DNA of 64,000 nt, from the NCBI GenBank assembly GCA_026018925.1, contig JAKSZU010000018.1:6170920-6234919 (forward strand), written 5' to 3'. This document shows, one piece after another, positions 44,080 through 55,879 of the stretch (positions within the stretch are counted from its first letter, which is position 1; each line of letters begins with the position of its first letter). This DNA comes from Tupaia tana (lineage: Eukaryota; Chordata; Mammalia; Scandentia; Tupaiidae). The notes beneath the pieces were generated by a model that saw nothing but the letters and a program-made list of their open reading frames with translations, was not told the origin of the DNA and searched no databases. Position numbers and translations under genes: made by a program.

Positions 44080-44334
44080 ATATGTAATGAAACAAAGTAT
44101 AACACTCCTTGGTCAAGGAGAAAAGCAGTATCCACAACTTATAAGCCCCTCTCATGCCACCTCTAATCACCACTCTTTCTTTCTCAAAAGGAGCCACTAT
44201 TCTGAATTTAATACTACAATTTAGTTTTGCCACTTTTTTGAGCTTTATGTAAGTGGAATCATACAGTAGTACTCAACTTTCTTACTGAGTACTACATACA
44301 TTCACTCATGTTGTTGGTTGGTGCATTTTCAATG
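44080..44334 (-). repeat. Old L1 fragment (start of a broken element)
   Basis: TCTCAAAAGGAGCCACTATT and TAAGTGGAATCATACAGTAG are L1 antisense blocks. The same element seems to resume at 45500. Confidence 0.65.
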
Positions 44335-44376
44335 CAGTAAGCAGGAGTCAGTAAACCGTAGGTAACAGTTTACGGG
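44335..44376 (-). repeat. MER20-like hAT relic, part 1
   Basis: GCAGGAGTCAGTAAACCGTA matches the end of this element in reverse. It continues after the SINE. Confidence 0.6.
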
Positions 44377-44636
44377 GACCAGCCAGTGGCGTGGTGGTTG
44401 AGGCAACTGGATCTCACATGGCCAATGGCAAGATTCAACTGTCAGGCCTGGCAGCTTGAAAAACATGCCAAGCACATGTGCATGCATGCCCAAAATCCCA
44501 AAAGAAGAATAGACAAGAAAGGATTGCAGCATGGCCATACTCCGGTAGGGGGTGAGGGGGAGGTTGCTTTTTAATTTTCCTTCTCTCCATCTCTATCTGG
44601 GAAAAACATGTATCCTCTAGCAATTTTTAAAAATAC
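44377..44636 (+). repeat. tRNA-headed SINE splitting a hAT relic
   Basis: GGGACCAGCCAGTGGCGTGG head, GTGGTTGAGGCAACTGG, CAAAATCCCAAAAGAAGAAT body, CCTCTAGCAATTTTTAAAAA end. Diverged. Confidence 0.85.
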
Positions 44637-44735
44637 AGGCAAATATGACCTATTGCCTGTTTTTGTAAATAAAGTTTTCTTGGAATACAGACACACTTAT
44701 TTACTGTGGCTGTTTTCCTTCTACAGTATCTAACG
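44637..44735 (-). repeat. MER20-like hAT relic, part 2
   Basis: GCCTGTTTTTGTAAATAAAG, TTTTCTTGGAATACAGACAC and TTACTGTGGCTGTTTTCCTT are diagnostic blocks in reverse. The subfamily name is from memory. Confidence 0.7.
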
Positions 44736-45478
44736 ATTGCTAATTTGGGGTCAACTTGACTGAATGGAAGGCTACCTGGAAGGCTTGTGAAATATTGTTT
44801 CTAAGTGTATCTGTGAGAGTTGCCAGATTGGCATGTGAGTCATTGGGCTGAGAGGAAGACCCACCTCTGATGTAAGCAAGTACCCAATCAGCTGCAAGGA
44901 GAGGGACAAACAGAGGAAACAGAACTCCGTTTCCTCTCTCTCTCCTCTCCCCATTTTCTCATAGGTGCACTGTGTGTTCCACTCCTACACATCTGCCTGC
45001 TTCACCCCTGTGCCTCCACTTGGCCCTTGGCCACATTTTTCCTGCTGGCTCCTGTCCCCTGGGGCCCTCCAGCAAGATTCCAAAATTTTTAACCTTTGGA
45101 CTTCAGATTCATACCAGCAACCACTGAGGGGGCACAGATCTGTGGTCTCCTGAGAACATTTTCATGGCTAGGACTGGAACTGCACCAGCTCCCCTGCTTG
45201 AGTCTTCCTAGTGCCCCCCTTCAAGCCCAGGACTGGAACTGCACCACCTTCCCTGCTTTGGAGTCTCCCAAGGGCCCCCTTCAGGTCAGGGGTGAAATTG
45301 CACCGGTTTTCCTGCTTCACAGGGCTTTCAGCTATTTTTTCAGCTTGCTGAGAGCCTACTATAGGACTTCTTTGCCTTGTGATTGCCATGTGAGATCATT
45401 CCTGTAATAAACCCCTTCTTTTACATATATATTTATCCTTTTGGTTCTGTTTCTCCAGAGAACCCTGACCAATACAAT
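44736..45478 (-). repeat. MLT2-type (ERVL) LTR
   Basis: Left: GTCAACTTGACTGAATGGAA and GTGTATCTGTGAGAGTTGCC. Right: GGTTCTGTTTCTCCAGAGAA followed by CCCTGACCAATACA, the reversed LTR start. Three related CAGGACTGGAACTGCACCA-type units at 45170-45310 are the family's internal repeats. Confidence 0.85.
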
Positions 45479-45499
45479 GACAAGTTGACAATTAAGAGG

Positions 45500-46740
45500 A
45501 AAAAATTTAAAAAGATCCTATGACCTACAAAGTTCAAAACATTTACTATTTTATTCTTTACATTAAAAGTTTGCCAGCCTTCGATATCTCATTGTACAAC
45601 TATGTCACTATTGTTACTAATGGGAATGAGGTTTTTGCTTCTTTGGCTGCTATGAATAGTGCTGTTCGAAACATTCTTGTAAATGTCTCTTGAGTTCCAG
45701 TGTATTCTTTATTCTTGGGGATAATCAGAGGAGTGAAGCTGTGGGATCTATATCATATATATATTTTTAAATGATTACACCAGTTCACAGAAGAATTTGA
45801 GAATTCCAGTTGTTCTGTATCCTTTCCCAAGATCTATATTATCAAGCTTCTTAACTTTGGCTATTCAGATGGGTTTGTAGTAGGGTTTAATTAAGTTCTA
45901 ACTTTCAATTCTCTAATGACTAATGATTTTGAACATCTTTTCATCTGTCCGTTAACCATATAGTATTCTGTTGTAAAGTGCCTTATGAAGTTTCTTCTTA
46001 ATGTATCTAACTTCTTTAGATGAGTGGGTTTAAACCATTTTTCTTTTTAAAATATATCCATGTTTAAGAGTTTACAATGTTTTCTAAGTATATCTTAGTT
46101 TTATCTCCCATGTTTGATATGAACTTCTTTTACTTTCAGTGAACAGCTATTTTATGATTTTTCACTGGGATTTATTCTTTGTTCCTTGGGCTATATAGAA
46201 GCATATATCACAATTTCCAAATATATGGGAACTTCTGGTGATATTTTTATTGCAATTTCTATTTTTATTTTACTGTGATCAGATAACATATTTTGTGTGA
46301 TTTCAGTCCTTTGAAATATCTTGAGTCTTGTTCTATGGCACATCATACACCAAAGTCCATTTCCTTAGTTTTGTAAACATTCACATGTGCTCAAAAAAAG
46401 AAATTGTTGTTCATTGTTCCATGCATGTCAGTTAGGTATCTTCTATACCTTTAGTTTCAATTTCTTTGTTTAGATATATGGCTTCAAAGTGCCATATATT
46501 AGAGTACTTTCCTAATTATGATCTTTGCTTTTTATCAAACAATTTAATCCATTTACATTTAATATATTGACATATTTAGTTTAATCATTCATATTATTAT
46601 TTACCTCCTATTAGTCATTTACAGCCTATATTATTTTTCTTCTTACCTTCTTTTGAATTAATTATTATTGTATTATTCTGTATTCTAGCCACCCTCCTCA
46701 TTGCCTTAACAGTTATGTACTTGTTACAATTGTTTTTTGT
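45500..46740 (-). repeat. Old L1, ORF2 region antisense
   Basis: GCTGCTATGAATAGTGCTGT, CTAATGACTAATGATTTTGA, GAACATCTTTTCATCTGTCC, TTATTTTACTGTGATCAGAT and CCTTTGAAATATCTTGAGTC are L1 antisense blocks in order. Confidence 0.85.
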
Positions 46741-46749
46741 TTTTGTTTT

Positions 46750-46903
46750 GTTTTGTTTGCCATAGGGCATGGCATATGCACTTGCCAGAGGAGGAAGAAG
46801 GAGTGAGAAATGAACCCCTGAGGTAATGGCCACACCACTATTTCTTCTCCAGTTTCCTCTCACGATTTTGGGCACACACGCACACATGCCTGGTGTGATT
46901 TTT
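46750..46903 (-). repeat. Outer SINE, tail-side half (nested pair)
   Basis: TTTGTTTTGTTTGCCATAGG tail, GTGAGAAATGAACCCCTGAG body, then CACACATGCCTGGTGTGATT, where the inner SINE enters. Confidence 0.85.
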
Positions 46904-47167
46904 TTTTTTTTTTTGAGAGGTTTTCACTATAGGGAGCATGCACTTGCCAGACAGACAGAGAGAGACATAGAGACAGAAAGTGAGAAATCACCCCCCAGGG
47001 GGGATGGTCACGCCGCAATCCCTTCTCCTCCATTCTCCTCTTGGGATCTTGGGCACGCACGCACACTCCGCCCGGCGTGAGTTTCAAGCCACCAGGTCCG
47101 GGACGCGTACCGCGGTCGACTACGTGGGAGTCCAGCAACATAGCCATTACGCTAACTGCTGGTTCCC
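46904..47167 (-). repeat. Inner long-type SINE, nested in an older SINE
   Basis: GCCTGGTGTGATTTT is repeated at 46888-46902 and 47168-47182. CpGs are largely kept (CACGCCGCAATCCC, CGCGGTCGACTACG). One CTCC insertion breaks the CACACGCGCCC motif. Confidence 0.93.
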
Positions 47168-47270
47168 GCCTGGTGTGATTTTCAAGCTGCTGGTCCAGGA
47201 CTCAAACTGAGGTCAGCCATATGGGAATACAATACCTATACTATCATGCTACCTGCTGACCCCTCTTTAT
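47168..47270 (-). repeat. Outer SINE, head-side half
   Basis: TTCAAGCTGCTGGTCCAGGA, AACTGAGGTCAGCCATATGG and ATGCTACCTGCTGACCCC complete the older copy. Confidence 0.85.
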
Positions 47271-47760
47271 AGTTCTTTCAATGATTCCTTGAGGAATTTA
47301 TAAAAATCCAACATTACTTGGTATTTTCATCCCATTTCTAGATAATACCAGGAACTCTGAACACCTTAATATCATTTTCCTCCTTCCTGATTTATATGTT
47401 ATTGTTGTCATAAATTTTAACTACCTAGATATGTCAGATCCCACAAAAAAAATTATATTTGTTTTATACAGTCAGCATTGACTTAGATTTTCCTACAAAG
47501 TTATTACTCTTTTGTTGTTTTCATTCCTTTCCTTATCTCCAAGCCTGCCACTGAGGTAATTTTTCCTTAGTATTTCCTCTGGTGTGGGTGCTGGTGATGA
47601 AAGTTTTCAGTTTTTGATATTTTGAAAATCTCTTCATCTTCGTTTTTGAAGGATATATTCACTGCACATAGCATTCCAACTTAGCAGTTTCCTCTTAGCA
47701 TCTATGCTGTCAGAAAAGTCATGACATATTTTTCCATTCAACCCATTAAATGCCTTTGAG
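47271..47760 (-). repeat. Old L1, continued
   Basis: AAGTTTTCAGTTTTTGATAT, TTTTGAAGGATATATTCACT and GCATTCCAACTTAGCAGTTT are antisense ORF2 blocks. It continues the element at 45500-46740. Confidence 0.75.
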
Positions 47761-48049
47761 AAGATTTTTTAAATGTTTTATTTGGCTCTATTGGATAAAC
47801 TCCCAGCAAGGATTAATTCCAGTAACCCATTTGCTATTACCAGAAGCAGTGTTTTTAAGACTTTTTTATACCTTATGGTAAGGCTTAGCTCCTTCTGCCC
47901 TTGTAAGATATTTTACTTGTATCAAAGTGGAAATTCTGTTAAATTTTATGTAATTAAGATTCAATCCACTGTTCTACCCTCCCAGCACCAGGTCATGGGA
48001 AAATATCTCATAGCCTTTTCTAATTATTTAAGAAAGACATTTATAAAAC

Positions 48050-48245
48050 ATTCATTCGTTCACTAAATATTTATTGGGTTCTCACTCTGTGACAGGTACT
48101 GTTCTAGGCACTGAGAATACAATAGTGAATAAAATAGACATGATTTCTACTCTCTAAAATGTACAGCTTAAATTCTAGTCAGAGAGACAGTAAATAGGCA
48201 ATTACAATGTAGCTTTGAAGGACAGACAATTGGGAATCGTTTTCC
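48050..48245 (+). repeat. L2-type LINE 3' fragment
   Basis: CATTCGTTCACTAAATATTT, GACAGGTACTGTTCTAGGCA, AGAATACAATAGTGAATAAA and ATTCTAGTCAGAGAGACAGT are standard blocks. Confidence 0.8.
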
Positions 48246-48354
48246 TTCTGACATTTCTTTTTTAACAACCATGATATAAAACATAAAGTTTTCACATCTC
48301 TTGCTGACATGCAAAATCACTGTGCCCACTCGTCTTACTCCTCAGTACAGTAGG

Positions 48355-48522
48355 TCCACAGGGGACCCATGCTGCAATCGACCCCAGTCTTGTTCAGTCT
48401 GAGTCACAGGCGTGTGTGCACATGCCTGGTGTGATCAGGGCGGTGCTGGGATGCAAGTCCAGGACCATTCTCATGTGAGTCCAGTTGTGCCTCTGCTATG
48501 CCACCACCTGGCCCCTGGTGCC
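48355..48522 (-). repeat. Degraded tRNA-headed SINE
   Basis: CATGCTGCAATCGACCCCAG, GTGCACATGCCTGGTGTGAT, AAGTCCAGGACCATTCTCAT and GCTATGCCACCACCTGGCCC keep the order of a reversed copy. The tail side is lost. Confidence 0.65.
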
Positions 48523-49055
48523 ACACTTTTTAGAGGCTCACAATGAGAATCAAATTACCTCTGGTCTATGGCATTCAGAAGACATTTTACTTCCCTTTTT
48601 TGAAAAAGAGGAAAATTAGGAGTGCAGATCTTTCAGAGCTCAGCATTTCTCAGATTAATTAATCCAAGCAAACACCAGGGCGTTTGTAGGTAAAATCTAG
48701 ATCTGGATTTTGGCATTATACAGAAAAATGTTCCGTCTTTAAGTTCGGTAACATTTTGTATTTTTGGTGCCTAGACTGCAAAACTCTATGTATAATTCTT
48801 CTTGGAAATCTTCGATGTGATTCTGGCTAATAATTTCCTGGGATTGTAACTAAATAACTAGATGACAGCTAAACAAAATGGCCTAGATTATTATTTCCCA
48901 AGCTTTTACAGACCAGTAAAAGTTTTGAAGAGGAGATAGGAACATATTGAGTATCCCGTATTTTATTTTTGCCAAGTGAGAATGTATAAAACAAAATCAA
49001 CAGCCAACAGCTCAGAAAAAAAAAAAAAAAAAAAGTCAACACACACGCATGCAAA
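48523..49055. other. No gene or clear repeat recognised
   Basis: AT-rich DNA ending in a 19-base A run at 49016-49034. Confidence 0.45.
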
Positions 49056-49059
49056 GAAA

Positions 49060-49305
49060 TGAAGACCAGTCCCAATGCCTAGTTGTTAAGAGAACCAGAT
49101 CCCACATAGCCAACAGCACCTTGAATCCTGACCCTGGCAACTTGAGAAATACACTGGGTGAGTGCGAGTGTATGCCCAAACCCCAACAGGAGGGAGAAAT
49201 GGAGGAAAAGGGATTATGGCATGACCACATCTCAGAAAAGTGCACTCTCACTCTTTCTCTCTGGTGAGCCCATGCACACTCTCATAATTTAATAAAAAGA
49301 AAAAA
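49060..49305 (+). repeat. tRNA-headed SINE, type B
   Basis: GACCAGTCCCAATGCCTAGT, GTTAAGAGAACCAGATCCCA, CCCCAACAGGAGGGAGAAAT and CTCTCTGGTGAGCCCATGC. Old and body-reduced. Confidence 0.8.
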
Positions 49306-50483
49306 GAAAGGACTGAACAAACGTGACTTCATGCTAAGCTTTCTGCACTGTCCTTGTTTTCAGGTCTCACCATAGAACAGTGAAAGCTTTGTCCCCCGAC
49401 TCACCACACATAATGGGCTACCAAGCGGGAACCAAGGTGCACGGTGTGCAAATGGAAGGGAGAGTTTGCAGGATGATTCGCAGGCATGTCCATGCTCATG
49501 AGGCTGAAGGTGCAAGATACGGCTTCTATGGACAGGAGTGACATGCTAGAGCCAGAGTCACATCTCTGCTCTTGTTCCCACGCCCGTTTCCTTGCCCTCC
49601 CAGTGCCGACCATAGTGAGGGGGCAAGGCTCAAGGATAGAAGAATCAAACACAAGCGCACACACACACACACATACACCCTTTAAGTTCAATAAGCATGT
49701 TCAAACAAGATTATAGGGTAGTTCTCTTTCTGCCAACGCGGTTTGGAATTTCATAGGAAATACGTAACATTCCTCTACACCTTGCAGGTAATTTTGACTT
49801 TGTATACACTGGACATATAACCTAACATGCTTGAGTCTGGCTTTCTGGGCTATCCTTCTCTTTCACGAGGCTGAAGAAACCCCACACGCAGCTCTCTCAT
49901 TACCTCTGACTTGCATTTCTCACGAAACATTTCTGCAGTTATCAGCAGCTCTGGGAGGTCTGGCTCCTGCCAGCACCTAAGCTGCCTTGAACCTCAGCGG
50001 TCGTTTAGACTGCCGCAGAGCACTCTGACATCAGTCTTTCCATCACAAGGCAGCGCTGCCCCTGTGCTGACCTAAACGGAGAGCGAGGCGAGCCAGACGG
50101 GCTGTCCCACGGGTGGTGTCTCCCAGCACAGGTAAGACAAGGGCAAGACAACCTCAACTGCAAGGTGGGGCCGGAGGGCCCTAAGCATGCTGTCCCCCAC
50201 TGTGGAGAGAGGAATGCAGAGCACCGCTCCTGGCACCCCGAGGCCAGGTCTGCCTCCATCAGCCATCTCTCCTGGGCTCTGCCCTCTGCCTGTTTTCGAA
50301 CCTTTTGAGTCTTGGTCCCTTTTGTGCAAATGAAATCATAAAGTGGAATAGTGCCCAGGAAACAAAGGGACGCTTGACCGCCTGGCTGAAGCCGAGACGG
50401 GGTGTGAGTACCACCGTGCTGGCTTCTCCCTGAGGCACCCCAAGGCACCACCCCAGCATCCCAGGCTCAAGAACACAGACTCC
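49306..50483. other. No gene or clear repeat recognised
   Basis: A short CA run at 49659-49676. The GC-richer part at 50.0-50.45 kb has a 148-codon minus-strand frame with no domain. Confidence 0.45.
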
Positions 50484-50707
50484 GGGGACCAGCAGTTGTC
50501 ATAATGGCTATGTCACTGGACTCCCATGTGGTTGACCGTGGTTCAAGTTCCAGACCCAGCGTGCCCAAGAGCCTGAGAAGAGAATGGAGAAGGGATTGCA
50601 GCGTGGCCATCACCCTCCCCCTCACCCACCCGGGGGATGATTTCTCGCTTTCTGTCTCTCTGTCTTTCTGGCCATGTGCCCTATAGCAAAAACCTCTCAA
50701 AAAAAAG
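50484..50707 (+). repeat. Long-type SINE with internal deletion
   Basis: GGGGACCAGCAGTTGTCATA head and AGACCCAGCGTGCCCAAGAG show that the TTAAACTCACGCC...GTGTGCG part is missing. The tail is A-rich. AAGAACACAGA and AAGAACAGAGA flank it. Confidence 0.9.
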
Positions 50708-50821
50708 AACAGAGAATCTGATGGCCCCTCAAGTTTATCAACTTGTAGCTGCGGTGAGGGACCCGGGGAGCAGACAGTGGTCAACACCTGACTAGAGTCT
50801 TAAGGACTGTAAGCATCAACA

Positions 50822-51036
50822 TTTGATACATGACCAGCGTGTGCTGTGTCTGTGTATGTAGATGTTAATGTGTTTGGGGGGTGCATATGTGAATGTGTGT
50901 GCATGTGCAAAGGTGTAGGGAGATGTATGTGTATGTTTGTGTCTCATGAGTGTGCATATGAGGTGGTAGTGTCTCTGTATGTGTGTATATGTGTGTCAGT
51001 GTAGGTATGTATATGTGTATGTGTGTGTGTGCACTT
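50822..51036. repeat. Degenerate TG-rich tract
   Basis: About 215 bases of TGTGTATG-like units, broken by single-base changes. On the minus strand it reads as a spurious His/Thr-rich frame. Confidence 0.85.
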
Positions 51037-51899
51037 GAATACACTGCCCAGGGATCAAGCATCTCCCATCTCCAGCAGGAGGACCCCTCATGGTTGTTGC
51101 ACCAGTGGAGGGCTATGAAAGGCTGGTGTGGGCTCCACCTCACTCCGTTACGGCTGTCACGCCAGCTATTCACATCTCTGTGGGCTCAGTCTGTACACTC
51201 AGGAAAGCGTTAGCGATCTCTCGTTCCCGTGCTCTTAGGAGGAACATGTGAGTTAAATGCTGATTAGGTGTTTGGTCCACAGGTCTCGTTCAGTAGCATT
51301 TACCTTCAGGAACTGCATCCTTACTGATGCATCAGAAGGCCATCCTGACTGAGTCTCCTTTACCATCCCTGTGACCTCTGTCAGTGCAGACCATGCACAG
51401 ACCCCAGTCTTGCCACTATGGACGCCCGACTATTGCTAGGTCAGATGCCTGCCAGCTCCTTCCTACAGCAGAGGGGAGACCTTGCATCATCTCCTCTACT
51501 GGTCAGCCAAGACAGAGCAACCGTTCCATCAGAGCAATGGTGAAAGCATGCCCTCCAGGAGTGGTTCTTCCATGTGATCTGGAGAGACCACCCACTTTCC
51601 CCTGGCCCATGGTGAGGCGATGGTCATCAGGAAGGACAACATACTGAGCTTCCGTAAGACTGAGTTCCTCTCATTTCAAGGACTGTTTTCTGAGATGGCA
51701 ACCCCCCTCCTGTTATTGGCAATGAAGCACCTTCTTGTGTATGAAATGATGGTAGTAGGTGATGAAAGTTTAGTTCTTGCTGTTTCGATGCCTTTTCTTG
51801 GCAAAATTAGAAGTTGGTAAGCCTTCGTAACTCTCCCAGTTTGGGTCTGGAATCTTATCAGCTATCAGAACTCCAAGAAAAGGAGCCCCACTAACATAC
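51037..51899. other. No gene or clear repeat recognised
   Basis: Apparently unique DNA of average composition. No splice-flanked exon recognised. Confidence 0.45.
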
Positions 51900-52100
51900 G
51901 ACATGGTGGATTTGAGTTGGATCAACCTGGGTTAGGATTCCAATCGTGCTGCTCAGTTGATGGTGTGACCTGCCCTCACTGCTCTGAGCCGCACAGCCTT
52001 CTGGCCAGTGATGGCAATAATAATAATACCTGCCCCCTATTGGCTATCGGAGAGCCGATGTGAGTAGCCAGTTACTTAACAGTTCTCAATAGCAGCCATT
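51900..52100 (+). repeat. MIR element, weak
   Basis: GGTTAGGATTCCAATCGTGC, TGGCAATAATAATAATACCT and GAGCCGATGTGAGTAGCC fit a MIR, but the middle is poorly kept. Confidence 0.5.
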
Positions 52101-52554
52101 CTTTTTGGTCCCAACACATCCCCCTACACTATAATTCCTCCCATTTTCTGTACCTTCCTCTAGAGTCTTACAAATTGAGAAATAGAAGCTGATGGTGACA
52201 GATGCACCTCTTTGGCCTTGTTTCTTTCCCATGGCCATGGCTGCAGGCCAAAGGTTCACAGAAGGAAGCAGACTTGCATCTGTATCTCCAGAAGGAAGAT
52301 TAAACCGAGGATGAGTCTATTACAAACAAGATATTTTTAAATTTGGGAGCACAGCTGAATACCAAAAGTAAATTACACCATAAGCCAGATGTTCCAGGAA
52401 CTTCTTTTCCATTTTTTCTTTTTGCCTGAAGGAAAACTTTTAGTTCATAAAGAAAACAATGAGCAAAAATTGCTATTACAAAATAGCAATTCATGGTTCA
52501 TGGTTATTTAAAATGAGCCCATTTGAAACAAATCAAAGATGTGCATGATGATTT

Positions 52555-52800
52555 ATAAAGAGAGTTGTTCATTTCAGTGTTATTTATCATATGTAAAATG
52601 TAGAATCATCCTAAATGGCTTACCATAAAGGATTTGTTATATAAATGATGGCACTTTCATTTGATGGACTGCTATACAGCTATTAAAAATTGTATTGTTG
52701 AAGAATATTTAATGGCTTGAGAAAATGTTTGCGATATTTTTTAAGCAGGGAGAGCAGGTTACAGAGTAGGAGATATAGTATGACCATATGATCATCGTAA
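52555..52800 (+). repeat. Old L1 fragment
   Basis: CTAAATGGCTTACCATAAAG, GGACTGCTATACAGCTATTA and GGTTACAGAGTAGGAGATAT match the ORF2-end/3'UTR region of old L1s. Confidence 0.75.
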
Positions 52801-53107
52801 ACCAGGTGTCAACTGGAACCTCCTAAATTTGGGATCAGATAAGACTGACTCATTTTCCCAGTCCCGTAGTTTTGGGAAGCCTTGCCAAGTTTCTTCAAGC
52901 TCCTCAGATCTACCTTCTCACAGTTCTTCCACCTTTTGTCAACGCCGTTTTTACCATTTTGGCTTCAATATGAAACTCAACCACTCTTACCTGTTTGTAA
53001 AGCAAAATTTGTAAGTGTCAGGTCAAATTTACTGAAGTTCATCCCACCTTTAGTAGCTTGGGTTTGGGGTGTGAGAGATGGAGGGGGTGGGAGATGTATT
53101 TACATCA

Positions 53108-53572
53108 CTACAGCAGTGTGAACAGTGCCCCCTCCCCCAAAAAGATATGTCCACAGCCTAACTCGGAAACCTATAAATACGATCATTTTTGCAAAAGGAA
53201 GGTCTTTGCAGATGAAATTAATTTAAGTGTCTCTAGATGAGATCATTCTGAATTAGAGTGGACTCTAAATCCAATAGCACATCTTTCTGTAAGAGACAGA
53301 AGAGAGGATGACGGGAAGACATAGGACAAAGAACACGTGAGGCTGAGGCAGACTGAACTTCTCTGCCACAGCCAAGGAATGCCTGGAGCCACCAGAAGCA
53401 GGAAGAAGCAAGAGAAAAGCCTGTCCGAGCCCGTCAAAGCAGCTATGACCCTACTGACACAGTGATTTCAGACTTCCAGTCTCCAGAACTGGGAGAGAAT
53501 AAATTTCTGTTGTTTAAGCCTCCAAGTTTGTGGTAATTTGTTATAGCAGCCACAGAAAATTAACAATCACTA
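53108..53572 (+). repeat. MaLR-type LTR (MST/MLT1 group), probably solo
   Basis: GAACAGTGCCCCCTCCCCCA, GGTCTTTGCAGATGAAATTA, GGAGCCACCAGAAGCAGGAA, CCAGTCTCCAGAACTGGGAG, AATAAATTTCTGTTGTTTAA and TTTGTGGTAATTTGTTATAG are in LTR order. AATAAA at 53500 is its polyadenylation signal. Confidence 0.88.
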
Positions 53573-53639
53573 AAGTACATGTTATGGTAAAGATGACTCT
53601 GCAAGAGGACTTCAAAAAGTTCTTAGAAAGTGGAATTAA

Positions 53640-53907
53640 GGGACTAGCAGTTACCGTAATGGCTATGTCGCTGAACTCCCATGTAGTTGACTGTGGTTCG
53701 AGTCCCGGACCCGGTGACTTAAACTCACGCCGGGTGCGTGTGTGTGCATGCCCAGGATCCCAAGAGGAGAATGGAGGAGAAGGGATTGCAGCGTGGCCAT
53801 CCCCCCTGGGGGGTGATTTCTCGCTTTCTGTCTCTCTGTCTCTGTCTGTCTGGTGAGCACGTGTGCCCTATAACAAAAACCTCTCCAAAAAAAAAAAAAA
53901 AAAAGAG
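53640..53907 (+). repeat. Long-type SINE
   Basis: GGGACTAGCAGTTACCGTAA head, GGTTCGAGTCCCGGACCCGG B box, full body, CT part, 18-base A run then GAGAGAGAG. Confidence 0.93.
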
Positions 53908-54354
53908 AGAGAGAAAGAATAGCAGGTATAGTTAATAGACATTTAATAAGAGTTTAAACCCATGTTGGTCTACTTTCTAGAAATTGTGAAGACTTTGAAC
54001 AATAAATTCTTTTGCAATTAACATTGTTTCCAGTTCTCAGCTTTCAGCATTTCACTCCAATATACTCACTTTTGTGAATGAAAATTTTTCATGATACATC
54101 TATAAAATAAAAAAATAGTAGTAATAGAATTGATGCTGAAGCCTGTCTTATTCTAGTAGGTAACATTCACCCATGGATACACAAACAAATAAAAAAAAAA
54201 ACCATATCCAATTAATGTCATTATATTTTCCATATTTAATCATTATAATTTGTAATAGTATTTTTATCCATGTGTATGACTAATCATTAAAACATTAACT
54301 CAATCCAGGATAAATTTGATTCTGAACACTTATTGTCACATGAACAAAGGCACG

Positions 54355-54388
<34 letters not shown>

Positions 54389-55379
54389 TGAGGGCATTTC
54401 ACATCATTCATGGGACTATGGAATTAAAGTATGAGTTTATTTTGGTGAAAAAATTTGAAATCCATACAGTTTTCTCATAATATGCATTTTCCATGAACTT
54501 TTGGAAGATCTCATATATACATATGTATATATACACGCACACACATTTTTTATTTCATATATATGTGTATATATGTGTGTGTGTGTATACATATATTTTT
54601 ACAAAGAAACAGGCTGGGGAACCAGTAAGAAACTTTCAAGTATAAAATACATGAGATAGGGTAGAATTCTGTGGAAGAAGGAGAATAGAAATGGTACAAA
54701 AGAAAAAATATGCATAAAATTTCCAACTGCTATAAAAAGGACATGTTTTTAAGTATCTTTGTCACAAGATTTTGGAAGTACTGAATTGCCAAGGTATTTA
54801 CATTCCTTTGGGTATATTTAAAAGAGAGATAGAATAGTTTATCTTAAAATGTCTATATTTATGATATGCTAAGTAGCCCATTCTTTATAACTATTTTGAC
54901 ATAACATGAAAATTTTAGACATCAGTTTGAAAATGTGCCAGAAAGATCATAATTAAAAATAAATCTTTTAGGGATAATGAGCAAACATATTCTAAGACCC
55001 TTCATTTAAAATTTCTAAAGGCAATGCGGACGATAATGTAATGTTAAATGTTGAACAGGGTGGATATGTTTGCATGCTTGATTATCACAGACTGAATATG
55101 TACTTAAAAAACATACACCCCACAAAGATGTGGAGCTCCACCCGCATGATCTAATCCCCTTCCAAGGCCTCAACTCCAGTATAATATTTTTTAAGTAAGC
55201 AGAGAGTCATTCTGGCCAACCATCCACTGGCTTGGCATTCAAAATTTCTTCCAAGGATATAGCAGGAAGTATTCATCAAACTTAGCCAACTTACCAACTA
55301 AACTGTAATGAATAGCTGTGTCACTGGGAGCTCCCGATTTCCTTCAGCATGTATGGTTGAGAACCATCCTGATTAGGTC
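53908..55379. other. AT-rich region with microsatellites
   Basis: A CGCGCG/CACACA run at 54355-54384 and mixed TATATA/TGTGTG at 54510-54595. CCCGCATGATCTAATCCCCT at 55142 hints at a MaLR piece. No gene recognised. Confidence 0.5.
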
Positions 55380-55680
55380 CCTGTTTACCTAGTATGCCTC
55401 CTCTCTCACTCCAGTTCATCCTCCCCAGTGCCCCAACTCCACAGAAACACTTTTTGAGTCCGCCCATATCACTTTCACGATGCTTCATGCCCTTGCTGCT
55501 CCCTCCAACTTTCCTTTCTTCTTCCACCTCCTCTTGTCCTCCAAGACTCAACTCAGGTACCAGTTCCAAACATAATCTACCCATGATCCCTCTAATCCAA
55601 TCTATAGGTTGGATTAGAGGCCCTTCCTTTAGTTTCCATAGCCCCCTGGATCCTCACCATCATAACACATAAATTTATAG
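55380..55680 (+). repeat. L2 LINE fragment
   Basis: TATGCCTCCTCTCTCACTCC, TGTCCTCCAAGACTCAACTC and GATCCTCACCATCATAACAC resemble the L2 3' region. Confidence 0.6.
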
Positions 55681-55719
55681 TAACTGCCGTTCCAAAAGTG
55701 TAATGGGAAAATGACTTGT

Positions 55720-55830
55720 CTGGGGTGATTGCTAGGAATACTAATTCCTGGGCTCACTACTGGAGTCTATCTCAAGGTATTTGGGGTAGGAGCCAGGAAG
55801 CTGCATGATTAAGATTCATCCCAGGTGATC
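55720..55830. repeat. MER5-like relic
   Basis: CTCAAGGTATTTGGGGTAGG and ATTCATCCCAGGTGATCTGT recall a MER5 half-element. Confidence 0.45.
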
Positions 55831-55879
55831 TGTTGCACATAGTATGATGAACATATTCTGAGAAATTCTACTATTATGC

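Noticed and set aside
50865-51173. His/Thr-rich frame on the minus strand
   Set aside because: Translation of the degenerate TG tract.
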